Shown: positions 7,815-16,751 of the stretch, one piece after another
Layout of the letters: every line of letters begins with the position of its first letter
How positions within the stretch are numbered: the stretch's first letter is position 1
NCBI GenBank assembly: GCA_000337115.1
Contig: AOIR01000034.1
Location: 26,131-61,016 of the forward strand
Length of the DNA stretch: 34,886 nucleotides
Direction of reading: 5' to 3'
From: Natrinema thermotolerans DSM 11552
GTDB taxonomy: Archaea; Halobacteriota; Halobacteria; Halobacteriales; Natrialbaceae
Program-made: the position numbers and the translations under genes
Notes under the pieces: generated by a model
The model's database searches: none
What the model was told of the DNA's origin: nothing
The model's input: only the letters and a program-made list of their open reading frames with translations

Positions 7815-9146
7815 CTATTCGCGGTCGTCCCGGTGGTGGTCGTCCCGGAGGTGTTCGATCGCGTGGAGTTCGACGACGGGGAAGACCTTGGAGACGGTCA
7901 GGAAGATGAGCGCCACCATGCCGATCGTCCCGAGGATCGACAGGACCTCGATCAGTCCCGGGACGTAGACGCCCGGGACGGCCTCGTAGATGTCGAAGGT
8001 GGGGTGAAGGAACCCCTCGACGACGAACAGCACCTTCTCCATGATCGTCGCAGTGAGGACGGCGAGGCCGGAGACGATCGCTCGTCGCTTGGTAAACAGC
8101 GTCGGGCGAATCGCCTGGGCGAAGATGTACGACAGCGTCAGGAAGACCAACGACATCGACGTGAGGTAGATGGGGTTCGTGGCTCTGGCGAACGCTGCGA
8201 TCGTCAGGTCGGTGGGGGCCTGGAACAGGCCGGTAATGTTCTGCTGGAGTTGCAGCCACAGGAAGAGCAGACAGAAGAAGCCGAGCCAGAGGAGCAGTCC
8301 GCGGAAGATGTCGTCGGTGATGATGTGATCCCAGTCGTACGCGCGTCGGAACGAAAAGGCGAGGATAATGACGCCGCTGATGGCCGACGTGAGTGCGATG
8401 GTAAGGAACTGGGGCCCCTGTACGCCGCCGAACCAGGTCGGATAGTTCGGCAACACGGCGAACAGCCACGGGATCACGCCGCCATGGAGGAGCAGCGGGG
8501 CCATGATGATGATCGCGAGCGCGAGCCACCAGACCATCCGCTCGACGATCGCGTCCTCTTTTTCGGTGTAGCCGATCGTCATGAACCGGTAGATCGGATC
8601 CAGACGATCCGGAAGGTCATCACGGAGCCGACTGACGTCGTACCGCAGCGTCAGCGAGAGATAGGTCGCCGTCAACACGAAATAGGCCGTGATGACGGTC
8701 ACGTCCCACACCAGCGGCGAGCCGTGGATCGTGATGTGGTAGTGACCGATGACGCTCGTGACCATCCGGTCCGGCCGACCGAGGTGGACGATGATATAAA
8801 AGCCAGCTGCGGAGAGCCCGGCGATGGTCAGCAGCTCGGCGAGGCGGGCGACCGGCATGTACCGATCCATCCCCAACAGGCGGACGGCGGCCGAGAGGAT
8901 GATTCCGCCGTGGGCGATGCCGACCCACCAGATGAACGCACCGATGTAGATCCCCCACGTGGCGCCACCGCCGCTTCCCCAGTCACCGAGGGCAGTGACG
9001 ATTAACCCCTCTTGGAGCTGGTAGGCCCACCCGATGAGGAAGGCGAGAAACGCCAGCCCAGCGATGGCAACCATGATGAAATACGTTGTCGATACCGACC
9101 CGATCGGCCGCAGAATGTCGGCCTCGCTCGGCGTTTTCGTCCCCAT
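7815..9146 (-). CDS. NrfD/PsrC-family 10-TM membrane protein (orphan)
   Basis: About 443 residues with ten predicted membrane helices, the first near residue 25 (FIMVAIAGLAFLAFLIGWAY) and the last near 415. The conserved segment IWWVGIAHGGIILSAAVRLL and the HLGRPDRM region identify the NrfD/PsrC/HybB/ActC superfamily, the quinone-interacting membrane subunits of molybdopterin oxidoreductases, hydrogenases and alternative complex III. With ten helices it resembles ActC/HybB rather than 8-TM PsrC. The partner iron-sulfur and catalytic subunits that normally sit beside such genes are absent here. The frame opens at GTG 9155; ATG 9146 three codons later is preferred. The C-terminal HLRDDHHRDDRE tail is charged and cytoplasmic by the usual topology. 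Confidence 0.88.
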   Translation of the reverse strand: MGTKTPSEADILRPIGSVSTTYFIMVAIAGLAFLAFLIGWAYQLQEGLIVTALGDWGSGGGATWGIYIGAFIWWVGIAHGGIILSAAVRLLGMDRYMPVARLAELLTIAGLSAAGFYIIVHLGRPDRMVTSVIGHYHITIHGSPLVWDVTVITAYFVLTATYLSLTLRYDVSRLRDDLPDRLDPIYRFMTIGYTEKEDAIVERMVWWLALAIIIMAPLLLHGGVIPWLFAVLPNYPTWFGGVQGPQFLTIALTSAISGVIILAFSFRRAYDWDHIITDDIFRGLLLWLGFFCLLFLWLQLQQNITGLFQAPTDLTIAAFARATNPIYLTSMSLVFLTLSYIFAQAIRPTLFTKRRAIVSGLAVLTATIMEKVLFVVEGFLHPTFDIYEAVPGVYVPGLIEVLSILGTIGMVALIFLTVSKVFPVVELHAIEHLRDDHHRDDRE

Positions 9147-9175
9147 GTGCGACACTATCTCTCACTAGCGGCCCA

Positions 9176-9202
9176 CTTGCATCCGTGCTATGAATTTGCA
9201 AG
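9176..9202 (-). promoter_or_regulatory. Inverted repeat upstream of the NrfD gene
   Basis: CTTGCA (9176-9181) and TGCAAG (9197-9202) form an inverted repeat with a 15-nt AT-richer spacer, 30-56 nt before the NrfD start. The position fits an operator around the promoter. No regulator is identified, and a 6-bp arm can occur by chance. Confidence 0.3.
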
Positions 9203-9244
9203 GACACTGTCGATCATCGCGGTCTCACCGGCCAAGCGGTGTGA

Positions 9245-9727
9245 TCACAGCTCGAGCGTGTAGACGACTTCGCGCCGCTGCTTGCCGCCGATCTCGACGT
9301 CGTCTTCGCCGGTCGGCTCGAACCCGTGATCCTCGTAGAACTCGCGGCCGCCCTCGTTCGAGGCGAGGTCGATCGCCCGCATCCGCTCCATGTTGAAGTC
9401 CTGGAGGTCCTCGCGTAGCCGCTCGTAGAGTCCGGTGCCGATCCCCTCGCCTTGGTGGTCGGGGTGGACGGACATCCGCAGAACATCGCCCTCGTCCTCG
9501 GTGACGACGCCGTGGGTGAAGCCGACGATGTCTCCGTCTTTCTCGGCGACGAGGAACGCGGTGCCGGGTTTCGACAGCGCCATCTCGAGGGCCTCGTCGC
9601 CGTACCACTCGTCGATGGTCTCGTCGATGGTGTCGGCGTCGAGTTCGTCGTAGGTGTCGTGCCACGTCGCCCGGGCGACGCGTCTGATCGCCGATCGGTC
9701 CTCGCGGGTGGCTGGTCGGAGTTCCAT
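9245..9727 (-). CDS. GNAT family N-acetyltransferase (copy 1)
   Basis: A 160-residue single-domain GNAT enzyme that transfers an acetyl group from acetyl-CoA to an amine; the substrate is unknown. It starts MELRPATREDRSAIRRVARA, and the acetyl-CoA-binding motif VHPDHQGEGIGTGLYERL lies near residues 87-104. The C-terminal NEGGREFYEDHGFEPTGE region is the usual beta6-alpha4 segment ending in the closing strand EVVYTLEL. It has a paralogue immediately upstream (next entry) with the same ends (WHDTYDELDA and YTLEL), separated by 78 nt, so this is a tandem duplication. Confidence 0.93.
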   Translation of the reverse strand: MELRPATREDRSAIRRVARATWHDTYDELDADTIDETIDEWYGDEALEMALSKPGTAFLVAEKDGDIVGFTHGVVTEDEGDVLRMSVHPDHQGEGIGTGLYERLREDLQDFNMERMRAIDLASNEGGREFYEDHGFEPTGEDDVEIGGKQRREVVYTLEL

Positions 9728-9805
9728 ACCGGGACTACAATAGCGAGTAACAAAGCCCTTCCACCCGCTCAGTTAGGTCCCCTCGTCGATCGGCTCGGCG
9801 GGTGG

Positions 9806-10282
9806 CTACAGTTCGAGCGTGTAGACCGCTTCGGGGTAGTACTCGCCGTCGATCTCGACCTCGCCCTCGTCGGTCTGCTCGAAGCCCAGCCCCTCGTAGA
9901 ACCGGCGGCTGGCGTCGTTGAACGCGAAGTCGAACGAGCGGACCTCCTCGGCTTCGGTCTCCTCGAGGGTCGCCATCAGCCGCTCGTGAAGCGCCGAGCC
10001 GACCCCCTCGCCCTGGTGGTCGGGGTGGACGTACATCCGGAGGACGTCGGCGGTCTCGCCCTGTGCGACCGCATGGGTGAAGCCGACGAGTTCGTCGTCG
10101 CGTTCGCAGACGAGAACGACCGTTCCGGGGGCCTCGAGCGGCATCGAGTCGTCGGTGTACCACGCGTCGACGGTGTCGTCGATGGTCTCGGCGTCGAGTT
10201 CGTCGTACGTATCGTGCCACGTCGCGCGAGCGACGGCGGTGATCGCGTCGAAATCGTCTTCCGTCGCGGATCGAACGTTCAT
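9806..10282 (-). CDS. GNAT family N-acetyltransferase (copy 2)
   Basis: A 158-residue paralogue of the neighbouring GNAT protein, starting MNVRSATEDDFDAITAVARA. It shares ARATWHDTYDELDA, the coenzyme-A loop VHPDHQGEGVGSALHERL and the terminal YTLEL. The middle has diverged (short acidic loop DDSMPLEAPGT in place of GDEALEMALSKPGT; FDFAFNDASRRFYEGLGFE in place of IDLASNEGGREFYEDHGFE), so the copies may differ in acceptor. ATG 10282 follows an AT-rich upstream segment on this strand. Both copies are on the minus strand and may be co-transcribed; the copy order is consistent with unequal duplication. Confidence 0.93.
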   Translation of the reverse strand: MNVRSATEDDFDAITAVARATWHDTYDELDAETIDDTVDAWYTDDSMPLEAPGTVVLVCERDDELVGFTHAVAQGETADVLRMYVHPDHQGEGVGSALHERLMATLEETEAEEVRSFDFAFNDASRRFYEGLGFEQTDEGEVEIDGEYYPEAVYTLEL

Positions 10283-10358
10283 ACCGCATCATCGAACGTG
10301 AGACATAAATAACTCGCTGACATGGCCGGGCCGGCGAATATTGCCATCGCGACCGATT

Positions 10359-10664
10359 TCACTCCCGCACGTCGAACCCCCGCTCGCGAAGCAGTTCCGG
10401 CACCCGATCGCGGTGGTCACCCTGAAGTTCGATACGTCCCCCGTCGGCGACCGTCCCGCCGGTTCCCAGCGCGCTCTTCAGGTCCGAGGCGGTCGATTCG
10501 ATCTCCGCTTTCGAGAGGTCGAACCCCTCGACGATCGTCACCGGCTTGTCGTACCGGCGGCTCTCGGTCCGGATCGACAGCACCTGCTGGGACGTCTCGA
10601 GGTCGCCCTGACTGTCGAGTTCGTCGAGCAGGTCGTCGAGGTCGTCGTCGTCGTTGCCTGCCAT
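10359..10664 (-). CDS. SUI1/eIF1-family translation factor
   Basis: A 101-residue protein of the SUI1 (eIF1, bacterial YciH) family, which acts in start-codon selection on the small ribosomal subunit. An acidic, disordered first 20 residues (MAGNDDDDLDDLLDELDS) precede the alpha-beta core. The core contains the family hallmarks IRTESRRYDKPVTIVEGFD and LKSALGTGGTVADGGRIELQ, with the closing helix RDRVPELLRERGF. Length and layout match the archaeal orthologue. ATG 10664 is the natural start. It is followed 80 nt upstream on the same strand by uvrC, so the two may be neighbours in one transcript. Confidence 0.95.
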   Translation of the reverse strand: MAGNDDDDLDDLLDELDSQGDLETSQQVLSIRTESRRYDKPVTIVEGFDLSKAEIESTASDLKSALGTGGTVADGGRIELQGDHRDRVPELLRERGFDVRE

Positions 10665-10744
10665 ACGGTATCATGGGGTCCGGCCGGGGGATAGCCCTGT
10701 CCTTGCCCTCGCAACGGGGTCGACGCGACCGCCGACGCGCCGGC

Positions 10745-12499
10745 CTACAGCCGCGATTTGATCGTCTCGGCCGTCTTCTCGCCGACCCCCTCGACGCTCC
10801 GGAGGTCCTCGAGGCTCGCCTCGCGGACGTTTTCGACGCTGCCGAACCGCCCCAGCAGCCGTTTGCGCGTCTCGGGACCGACTCCCTGCACGTCGTCTAA
10901 CACCGTCGAGACCTCGTCGCGGACGGTCTGGTGGTACTGCACGGCAAAGCGGTGAGCCTCGTCGCGGACCCGCTGGAGCAGGTGAAGGTGCGGCGCGTCG
11001 CTGGGCCACGAGAACGACCGCTCGGGCGTGACCACGCGCTCCTCGGCCTTGGCCAGCGCGATCGCCGGTACGTCCCAGCCCGCCTCGGCGAGCGCGTCGC
11101 GGGCCGCTTCGAGCTGACCCGCGCCGCCGTCGATCAGCAGGAGGTCGGGATCGGGCCGGTCGTCCCGCCCCTCGACGGCGCGGGTCGCGCGCCACTCGAG
11201 CAGGGCCCGCATGTTGTCGTAGTCGTCGTTCTGATCGGTGAGTTTCTTCCGGCGGTAGTCGCTCTTCTCGGCGCTCCCGTCGACGAAAGTGACGTCGCTG
11301 CCGACCGCGGCTTTCCCCTGGGCGTGGCTCACGTCGAACCCCTCGATCCGGCTCGCCGACTCGATCTCGAGGGCGTCGGCGAGCATGCCACACTCGTCGC
11401 GCCGACCCACGTTGCGCCGGGCGTTCTTCAGCGCGAGTTCGACTAGCTTGGCCTCCCGGCCCGCGCCCGGCACCCGGACCGAGACGCCCTCGGTTGCGAG
11501 CCAGTCGGCGACCTCCTCGTCGCCGTGGCGCTCGGGTAGGAGAAGGGCGTCGGGCAGTTCGCGCTCGGCGTAGTACTGGACGAGAAACGCCGACAGCACC
11601 GCGGGAACGCCCCCGCCGATCGCGCTATCGCTTCCCGCGGAGCCGGGGGCCTCGAGCGTGTGGCGGTCCCGGTCGACCAGCTTGCCGTCCTCGGCACGCA
11701 GGCGGGCGACGGTGGCGTCCTCGCCCTCGATAGCGACGCCCAGCACGTCGACGCCGCGCTCGTCGCCGACCGACTGGACGGCCTCGCCGCCCTCGCCGTG
11801 GAACGCCTCGACGGTCTCGAGTCGGTCCCGCAGGTTCGCCGCGCGCTCGAAGTTCTGACTCTCGGCGGCGGTCTCCATCTCGCGGCGCAGCGGGTCCGCG
11901 AGGATCCCAGTCTCGCCCTCGAGGAACCGCTCGACGGCGGTGACGTCCTCGCGGTAGCTCTCGATATCGATCTCGCGGGTGCAGGGTGCGGTACAGAGCC
12001 CCATCTCGTAGTCGAGACACGGGCGGTCCCGACCCGAGTACTTGTGATCCGAACACCCGCGGATCCCGTAGGTCTCCCGCAGGGCCTTCACGACCGTCTC
12101 GACCTGCGTCTTGCTGGTGTAGGGCCCGAATACCGTCGCCGACTCGCTGGGATCGCGGGTGATCTCGATCCGGGGTGCGTCGTGGTCGGTCAGTTGGACC
12201 ATCGGGTAGGACTTGTCGTCCTTGAGCCGGACGTTGTAGCGGGGCTGGTGGCGCTTGATCAGGTTCGCCTCGAGCAGCAGGGCCTGCGTCTCGGTGTCGG
12301 TGACCGCGATCTCGACGTCGTCGGCCCGATCGACCATCCGCCGGATCCGCGCGCTGCGGGGGTCGGCGTAGGACCGCACCCGGTCGCGCAGATCGACGGC
12401 TTTCCCGACGTAGAGTGTGGTCTCCCCGTCCCGGAACTGGTAGACGCCGGGCTCGCGGGGCAACGATCCGGCGCGCTCGCGAACCCCATCGGCTTCCAT
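10745..12499 (-). CDS. uvrC: UvrABC excinuclease subunit C
   Basis: A 584-residue UvrC, the endonuclease that makes both incisions in nucleotide excision repair. The N-terminal GIY-YIG-like nuclease appears as [20 protein letters not shown] at about residues 15-34. A zinc-binding-type cysteine cluster ([23 protein letters not shown]) follows near 140-165, then the UVR motif ([20 protein letters not shown]). The C-terminal RNase-H-like catalytic half holds [14 protein letters not shown] and [12 protein letters not shown], and the tandem helix-hairpin-helix ([31 protein letters not shown]) closes it. The open frame continues upstream out of register with any known UvrC, so ATG 12499 is the start. 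It follows a membrane-protein gene by 26 nt on the same strand. Confidence 0.97.
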   Translation of the reverse strand: MEADGVRERAGSLPREPGVYQFRDGETTLYVGKAVDLRDRVRSYADPRSARIRRMVDRADDVEIAVTDTETQALLLEANLIKRHQPRYNVRLKDDKSYPMVQLTDHDAPRIEITRDPSESATVFGPYTSKTQVETVVKALRETYGIRGCSDHKYSGRDRPCLDYEMGLCTAPCTREIDIESYREDVTAVERFLEGETGILADPLRREMETAAESQNFERAANLRDRLETVEAFHGEGGEAVQSVGDERGVDVLGVAIEGEDATVARLRAEDGKLVDRDRHTLEAPGSAGSDSAIGGGVPAVLSAFLVQYYAERELPDALLLPERHGDEEVADWLATEGVSVRVPGAGREAKLVELALKNARRNVGRRDECGMLADALEIESASRIEGFDVSHAQGKAAVGSDVTFVDGSAEKSDYRRKKLTDQNDDYDNMRALLEWRATRAVEGRDDRPDPDLLLIDGGAGQLEAARDALAEAGWDVPAIALAKAEERVVTPERSFSWPSDAPHLHLLQRVRDEAHRFAVQYHQTVRDEVSTVLDDVQGVGPETRKRLLGRFGSVENVREASLEDLRSVEGVGEKTAETIKSRL

Positions 12500-12525
12500 C
12501 GGCGGCCCTATGGAGGCAGGGAATT

Positions 12526-13182
12526 TCAGCCTGACTCCTCGCCGTCCGCTTCGTGTCCCTCGCTCCGACCGCCGCCCCTGTCGATCGGCTCCGGTCGGAT
12601 CGCGGCCTCGAGGTCGGCGACGACGCCGTCCTCGACCGCTGTGTCGGTGACGGGAACCGCGAGATCGGCCCCGCCGCTGACCCGAATCACCAGCCGCCGC
12701 GACCGCGAGCGGACGTAGGCCACGGCGAAAACGACCGCAAAGAGCAGCGCGGTGAGGGCGAGCGCGACCGCGCCCCACTCGAGGACGAGCAGCGCCGTCC
12801 CGACGCTCTCGCGGACGGCTCCAGCGAGGTCGGACACCGGCGGGAGGCCCGGTGCGGACGGGAGCCCGACCGGCACGAGACCGCCGAGGGTCGCCTGCGA
12901 CGCCTCCAGCAGGCCGACGCCGACGACTGCCGCGGCAAGCGACAGGACGAGCCACGCGAGTCGGTCGGTCGACTCGACGGTCACCGTGCCGACGTTCGGT
13001 CGATCGACGGCGCGGAAGTTCCGGCCGTCTCGGTCGGGAGTGAACGCCAGCAGCCGACGGTTCGTGACGACGAGCGTCGCCGCCTCGAGATCGGCGCGGT
13101 GGTCGATCCGCTCGCCCTCGTCACACAACTGCTCGACGCGCTCGGTCCACGCGGTGGCCCGATCGCCCTGCGCTCTGGCCAT
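12526..13182 (-). CDS. Membrane protein with PH-like N-terminal region
   Basis: 218 residues. The first 70 ([20 protein letters not shown], then [20 protein letters not shown]) resemble the short PH-like domains seen in bacterial and archaeal membrane proteins. Two membrane segments follow, at about residues 75-97 ([19 protein letters not shown]) and 138-162 ([20 protein letters not shown]). The C-terminal part is a soluble beta-rich segment ending in a glycine/acid-rich tail. The family assignment is by resemblance only. ATG 13182 is chosen because upstream sequence has a divergent promoter region. It precedes uvrC by 26 nt in the same direction, so the two are probably co-transcribed; a functional link to repair is not evident. 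Confidence 0.7.
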   Translation of the reverse strand: MARAQGDRATAWTERVEQLCDEGERIDHRADLEAATLVVTNRRLLAFTPDRDGRNFRAVDRPNVGTVTVESTDRLAWLVLSLAAAVVGVGLLEASQATLGGLVPVGLPSAPGLPPVSDLAGAVRESVGTALLVLEWGAVALALTALLFAVVFAVAYVRSRSRRLVIRVSGGADLAVPVTDTAVEDGVVADLEAAIRPEPIDRGGGRSEGHEADGEESG

Positions 13183-13302
13183 CGGTCGCCGCTCCCAGCC
13201 CGCGGCCCAAGTACGTCGGGCTCCGTTCACGCGAGTAGGGAGCGCCTTCCGAGCCGCTCGAACACGGTACATTCTCGGTCGTCGGGGGACAATCCGACGC
13301 GT

Positions 13303-13572
13303 ATGAGTGACTCGACGGTACAGTGCTGGCTCGTCGAACGGGAACTGGGCGACCGCGACTTCGTCACGCTCGTCTACGCGACGCCGGACGGCTCGCGCTA
13401 CCAGCAACGACAGCGCTCCTCGACGGCGCTGCGGACCGGCGCGACCGTCACCGCGGCCACCGAGGTCCCCGAGGACGAACTCGAGCCGGTGCCCGACGAG
13501 GAGACCCGCACGCGTTACGCAACGGAGGTCGACCGGACTGCGGACAAATACGATCCCGACGACCCGATCTAG
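13303..13572 (+). CDS. Small acidic protein of unknown function
   Basis: An 89-residue protein starting MSDSTVQCWLVERELGDRDF, predicted beta-rich in the first half (VTLVYATPDGSRYQQRQRSS) and acidic and helical at the end (EVDRTADKYDPDDPI). It looks like one of the small haloarchaeal proteins of unknown function; I do not recognise the family. ATG 13303 is preferred to earlier in-frame starts, since upstream residues are arginine-rich and unprotein-like. It is divergent from the PH-like gene, with a 120-nt shared intergenic region, and leads into the ABC transporter pair. Confidence 0.75.
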   Translation: MSDSTVQCWLVERELGDRDFVTLVYATPDGSRYQQRQRSSTALRTGATVTAATEVPEDELEPVPDEETRTRYATEVDRTADKYDPDDPI

Positions 13573-13695
13573 GAAACATTCTCCGTTTTGAAGGGAGAAA
13601 TAACGACTCTCGCGGGCTGTAACGGTGTATATGGCCGATCGTAACCGTCTCGATGATGCACAAACCTTATCGGCAAACGCTGCGACCACACGCCC

Positions 13696-14628
13696 ATGCC
13701 CGCTATCACAGTCGACGAGCTGACCAAACGATACGGTCAGACCCTCGCGCTCGAGGACCTCTCCTTCGAGGTCGAAGAGGGCGAGGTGTTCGGCTTCCTC
13801 GGTCCCAACGGTGCTGGCAAGTCGACGACGATCAACGTCATCCTGGACTTCGCCCGGCCGACTGCGGGCGAGGTCAGCGTCCTCGGTATGGACGCCCAGC
13901 ACAACAGCCGCGAGATCCGGCGTCGAACCGGCGTCCTCCCCGAAGGCGTCGAACTCTACGACCGCCTGACCGCCCGCCAACACCTCGAGTTCGCCATCGA
14001 ATCGAAAGACGCCGACGACGACCCCGAAGCGCTGCTCGAACGCGTCGGTCTGGTCGACGCGATCGACCGGAAGGCCGGCGGCTACTCGAAGGGGATGGCC
14101 CAGCGGCTCATGCTCGCGATGGCGCTGGTCGGCGAGCCTGATCTCCTCATCCTCGACGAGCCCTCCACCGGCCTCGACCCCAACGGGGCCCGCGAGATGC
14201 GCGAGATCGTCCGCGAGGAAAACGAACGCGGTGCGACCGTCTTCTTCTCGAGCCACATCATGGAGCAGGTCGAGGCGGTCTGTGACCGCGTCGGCATCCT
14301 GCGCGACGGCCGGATGGTCGCCGAAGACTCCGTCGAGGGGCTGCGCGACTCCGTCGAGGGCGGCACGACGCTCCGCGTCACCGTCGATCGGATCGACGAC
14401 GACGCCCTCCAGGCGGTCCGCTCGCTACCCGACGTAAGCGACGCCACCGTCGACGGACACGAGCCGCCGACGGTCGTCGTCACCGTCGACGGCTCGAAGA
14501 CGGCCGTCCTCTCGGCGCTCGAGGACCGCGGCATCGAGATCACGGACTTCGAGACGACCGAGGCGTCGCTCGAGGACGTCTTCCAGTCGTATACGACCGA
14601 CGCCGGGACGGAGGTGCATGCTCGATGA
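13696..14628 (+). CDS. ABC-2 transporter ATP-binding protein
   Basis: A 310-residue ATPase for an ABC-2 type exporter. Walker A GPNGAGKSTT is at about residues 36-45, the Q-loop region at RRTGVLPEGVELYDRL, the signature GGYSKGMAQRL near 131, and Walker B LLILDEPSTGLDP near 151, followed by the switch histidine in FSSHIMEQ. The last 90 residues form the usual C-terminal domain. A TATA-like CCTTAT near 13670 lies about 27 nt before ATG 13696, giving a nearly leaderless transcript. Its stop overlaps the start of the permease (ATGA), so the two form an operon; the substrate is unknown. Confidence 0.95.
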   Translation: MPAITVDELTKRYGQTLALEDLSFEVEEGEVFGFLGPNGAGKSTTINVILDFARPTAGEVSVLGMDAQHNSREIRRRTGVLPEGVELYDRLTARQHLEFAIESKDADDDPEALLERVGLVDAIDRKAGGYSKGMAQRLMLAMALVGEPDLLILDEPSTGLDPNGAREMREIVREENERGATVFFSSHIMEQVEAVCDRVGILRDGRMVAEDSVEGLRDSVEGGTTLRVTVDRIDDDALQAVRSLPDVSDATVDGHEPPTVVVTVDGSKTAVLSALEDRGIEITDFETTEASLEDVFQSYTTDAGTEVHAR

Positions 14629-15599
14629 GTTCCGAAACCGGGACGCCGGCGGAGTCGGCAGGCACGAGCGGGTCGGCCTCGAGTTCGATCAACCCAGAGA
14701 GCGTTCGTGCGGTCGCGAAGAAGGACTTTCAGGACGCCGTCCGCTCGTGGCTGTTCTGGGGGCTGTCCGTATTCTTCTTCACGATCCTCGTCGTCGTGAC
14801 CGGGGCGCTCTCGTACTTCGGCGACGACATCGCAGCGCAGGGAGCGACGACGGACATGCTGGTCGTCTTCGTCAGCCAGATCACGAAAGTCATCGTCCCC
14901 CTGATCGCGCTGGTACTGGGCTGGAAGTCGATCGCGGGCGAGCGCGAGTCCGGGAGCATCAAAGTCCTCCTCTCGCTGCCCCACTCCCGAAAGGACGTCC
15001 TGCTCGGGAAGCTGCTCGGACGGTCGGCCGTCCTCTCGCTGTCGCTGACGGTCGGCTTCGTACTCGCAGCCGTCGTCGTCGCCGCGTTGCTCGGCGGCTT
15101 CGATATCGCCGACTACGCCGGACTGCTCGTGATGTCGATCATCTACGGCGTCGCCTACATGAGCATCGCCGTCGCGCTCTCGTCGCTGACGCCCTCGACG
15201 ACCATCGCCGGAGCCGCGATGGGAAGCGTCTTCCTCATGTTCTACGGCGTCTGGAACGGTCTGGAGGGGGTCTTCAGACTGCTCGGCGAGCGCGACATCC
15301 TCTTTTTCGATACCGTCACGTACACGGTTGAGTCGGGGGGACGGACCTTCGAACTCACCCGGCCCGAAGATTGGGCGTACTTCGTCCTGAATCTCGATCC
15401 CGGACAGGCGTACAGTAACGGATTGACGCTGCTGACGGACGTCGAGGCGCTCGAGCAACAGTCCGCGGTCAGCGCCGAGATGTTCGGCGGCGAGTTGCCG
15501 ATCTTCCTCCAAGACTGGTTCTCGTTCCTGATCCTGCTGTTCTGGGTCGTCGTGCCGACCCTGATTGCGCTCTACCGGTTCGACCGCGTCGACATCTGA
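14625..15599 (+). CDS. ABC-2 type transporter permease
   Basis: A 324-residue integral membrane protein. A serine-rich 25-residue start (MSSETGTPAESAGTSGSASS) precedes an amphipathic lead (RAVAKKDFQDAVRSWLFWG) and six to seven hydrophobic segments, typical of the ABC-2 (NosY-like) permease family. The motif GERESGSIKVLLSLPHSRKD, near residue 105, is the conserved cytoplasmic coupling loop of this family. It overlaps the ATPase gene by 4 nt, indicating translational coupling. Between the last segments lies an insertion facing outside (QAYSNGLTLLTDVEALEQQ). The substrate cannot be inferred. Confidence 0.92.
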   Translation: MSSETGTPAESAGTSGSASSSINPESVRAVAKKDFQDAVRSWLFWGLSVFFFTILVVVTGALSYFGDDIAAQGATTDMLVVFVSQITKVIVPLIALVLGWKSIAGERESGSIKVLLSLPHSRKDVLLGKLLGRSAVLSLSLTVGFVLAAVVVAALLGGFDIADYAGLLVMSIIYGVAYMSIAVALSSLTPSTTIAGAAMGSVFLMFYGVWNGLEGVFRLLGERDILFFDTVTYTVESGGRTFELTRPEDWAYFVLNLDPGQAYSNGLTLLTDVEALEQQSAVSAEMFGGELPIFLQDWFSFLILLFWVVVPTLIALYRFDRVDI

Positions 15600-15683
15600 T
15601 CGACGGACGGCATCGATCCGACTTTCGCGTTCGGCTCCCGTTCGGCAGGGCGATTTACGGTACCCGCCGTGATACCCCCGCCC

Positions 15684-16658
15684 GTGACCGACTGCATCTT
15701 CTACGGCGGCAAAGGCGGCGTCGGGAAGACGACGTGTGCGGCCGCGACGGCCCTTCGGCTCGCCGACGCGGGCCGTGAGACGCTCGTCGTCTCGACCGAC
15801 CCCGCCCACTCGCTGTCGGACTCGCTCGAGACCGATCTCGGTCCCGAGCCACGCGAACTCGAGGCCGAGGCGGCGGGGATCGACGCGGCGAGCGGGAGCC
15901 TCTGGGCCGTCGAGATCGACCCCGACGCGCGAAAGGAGCGTTACGAACGGCTGGCGCGGGCGCTGGCCGCCGACCTGCGCAGCGCCGGTATCCGGCTCGA
16001 CGACGAGGAAGTCGGCCGGCTGTTCGCCGGCGGCGCGCCGGCCGGTAGCGACGAGATCGCGGCGCTGGATCTGCTTGTCGAGTACGTCGACGACGGCGAC
16101 TGGGACGTCGTCGTCTTCGACACCGCGCCGACGGGCCACACTCTCCGGCTGTTCGACACCCCCGAGGTGATGGGGCTGGCCCTCGAGACGGCCGAGTCTC
16201 TCCGGGGACAGGCAAAGCGGGTCGGCGACGCCGCCCGGACGGCGGTGCTGGGCCCGATGTCGATGTTCGGGAGCGGCCGCGACGACGAAGAGAGCCTCGA
16301 GTCGTTCCGGGGTCGCCTCGAGCGCGCACGCCAACTACTGACCGATCCCGAGCGCACCGAGTTCCGGGTCGTCTTACTGCCGGAATCGATGGCGATTGCC
16401 GAGTCCGTGCGACTGGTGGCGACGCTGCGGGAGGCCGACGTGCGGGTCGACCGGCTCGTGGTCAATCGGGTGTTCGAGGACCCCGAGGACGGCTGTTCGC
16501 GGTGTCAGTCACGTCACGAGCGACATCTCGAGCGGGTCGCGGAGATTCGAGCGACCTTCCCCGATCTCGAGGTCGTGACGCTGCCGGAGCGCGAGGGCGA
16601 GGTACAGGGCCTCGAGACGCTGCTTTCGGTCGGAGACCGACTCCGAAGCGAACGGTGA
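15684..16658 (+). CDS. arsA: ArsA/Get3-family ATPase
   Basis: A 324-residue deviant-Walker ATPase of the Get3/ArsA family. The P-loop FYGGKGGVGKTTCAAATAL is at about residues 5-23 and the A-loop/switch DTAPTGHTLRL near 142. A CSRC motif late in the protein (GCSRCQSRH) matches the zinc-coordinating cysteines of Get3 dimers, which deliver tail-anchored membrane proteins; no arsenite operon partners are nearby, so Get3-like is more likely than arsenic resistance. The frame opens at GTG 15669, but a TATA-like TTTACGG near 15654 lies about 28 nt before GTG 15684, so the later GTG is preferred. Single ArsA domain, not the duplicated bacterial form. Confidence 0.9.
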   Translation: MTDCIFYGGKGGVGKTTCAAATALRLADAGRETLVVSTDPAHSLSDSLETDLGPEPRELEAEAAGIDAASGSLWAVEIDPDARKERYERLARALAADLRSAGIRLDDEEVGRLFAGGAPAGSDEIAALDLLVEYVDDGDWDVVVFDTAPTGHTLRLFDTPEVMGLALETAESLRGQAKRVGDAARTAVLGPMSMFGSGRDDEESLESFRGRLERARQLLTDPERTEFRVVLLPESMAIAESVRLVATLREADVRVDRLVVNRVFEDPEDGCSRCQSRHERHLERVAEIRATFPDLEVVTLPEREGEVQGLETLLSVGDRLRSER

Positions 16659-16664
16659 CCGGCA

Positions 16665-16691
16665 CACCAGTCGCGGACTCACTCACTGGTG
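16665..16691 (+). terminator. Inverted repeat after the Get3/ArsA gene
   Basis: CACCAGT (16665-16671) and ACTGGTG (16685-16691) form a 7-bp stem with a 13-nt loop immediately after the ArsA stop, in the gap to a convergent gene. The position fits bidirectional termination; no U-tract follows. Confidence 0.4.
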
Positions 16692-16751
16692 GGCTCGTCG
16701 TTCGAGTGATCTCGATCGCTGGAGGGACTGAACCAAACCGGTGTCCGCGGG

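Noticed and set aside
15669-15683. GTG 15669 as start of the Get3/ArsA gene
   Set aside because: The TATA box near 15654 would be only 15 nt away; GTG 15684 has the right distance and begins directly before the P-loop strand.
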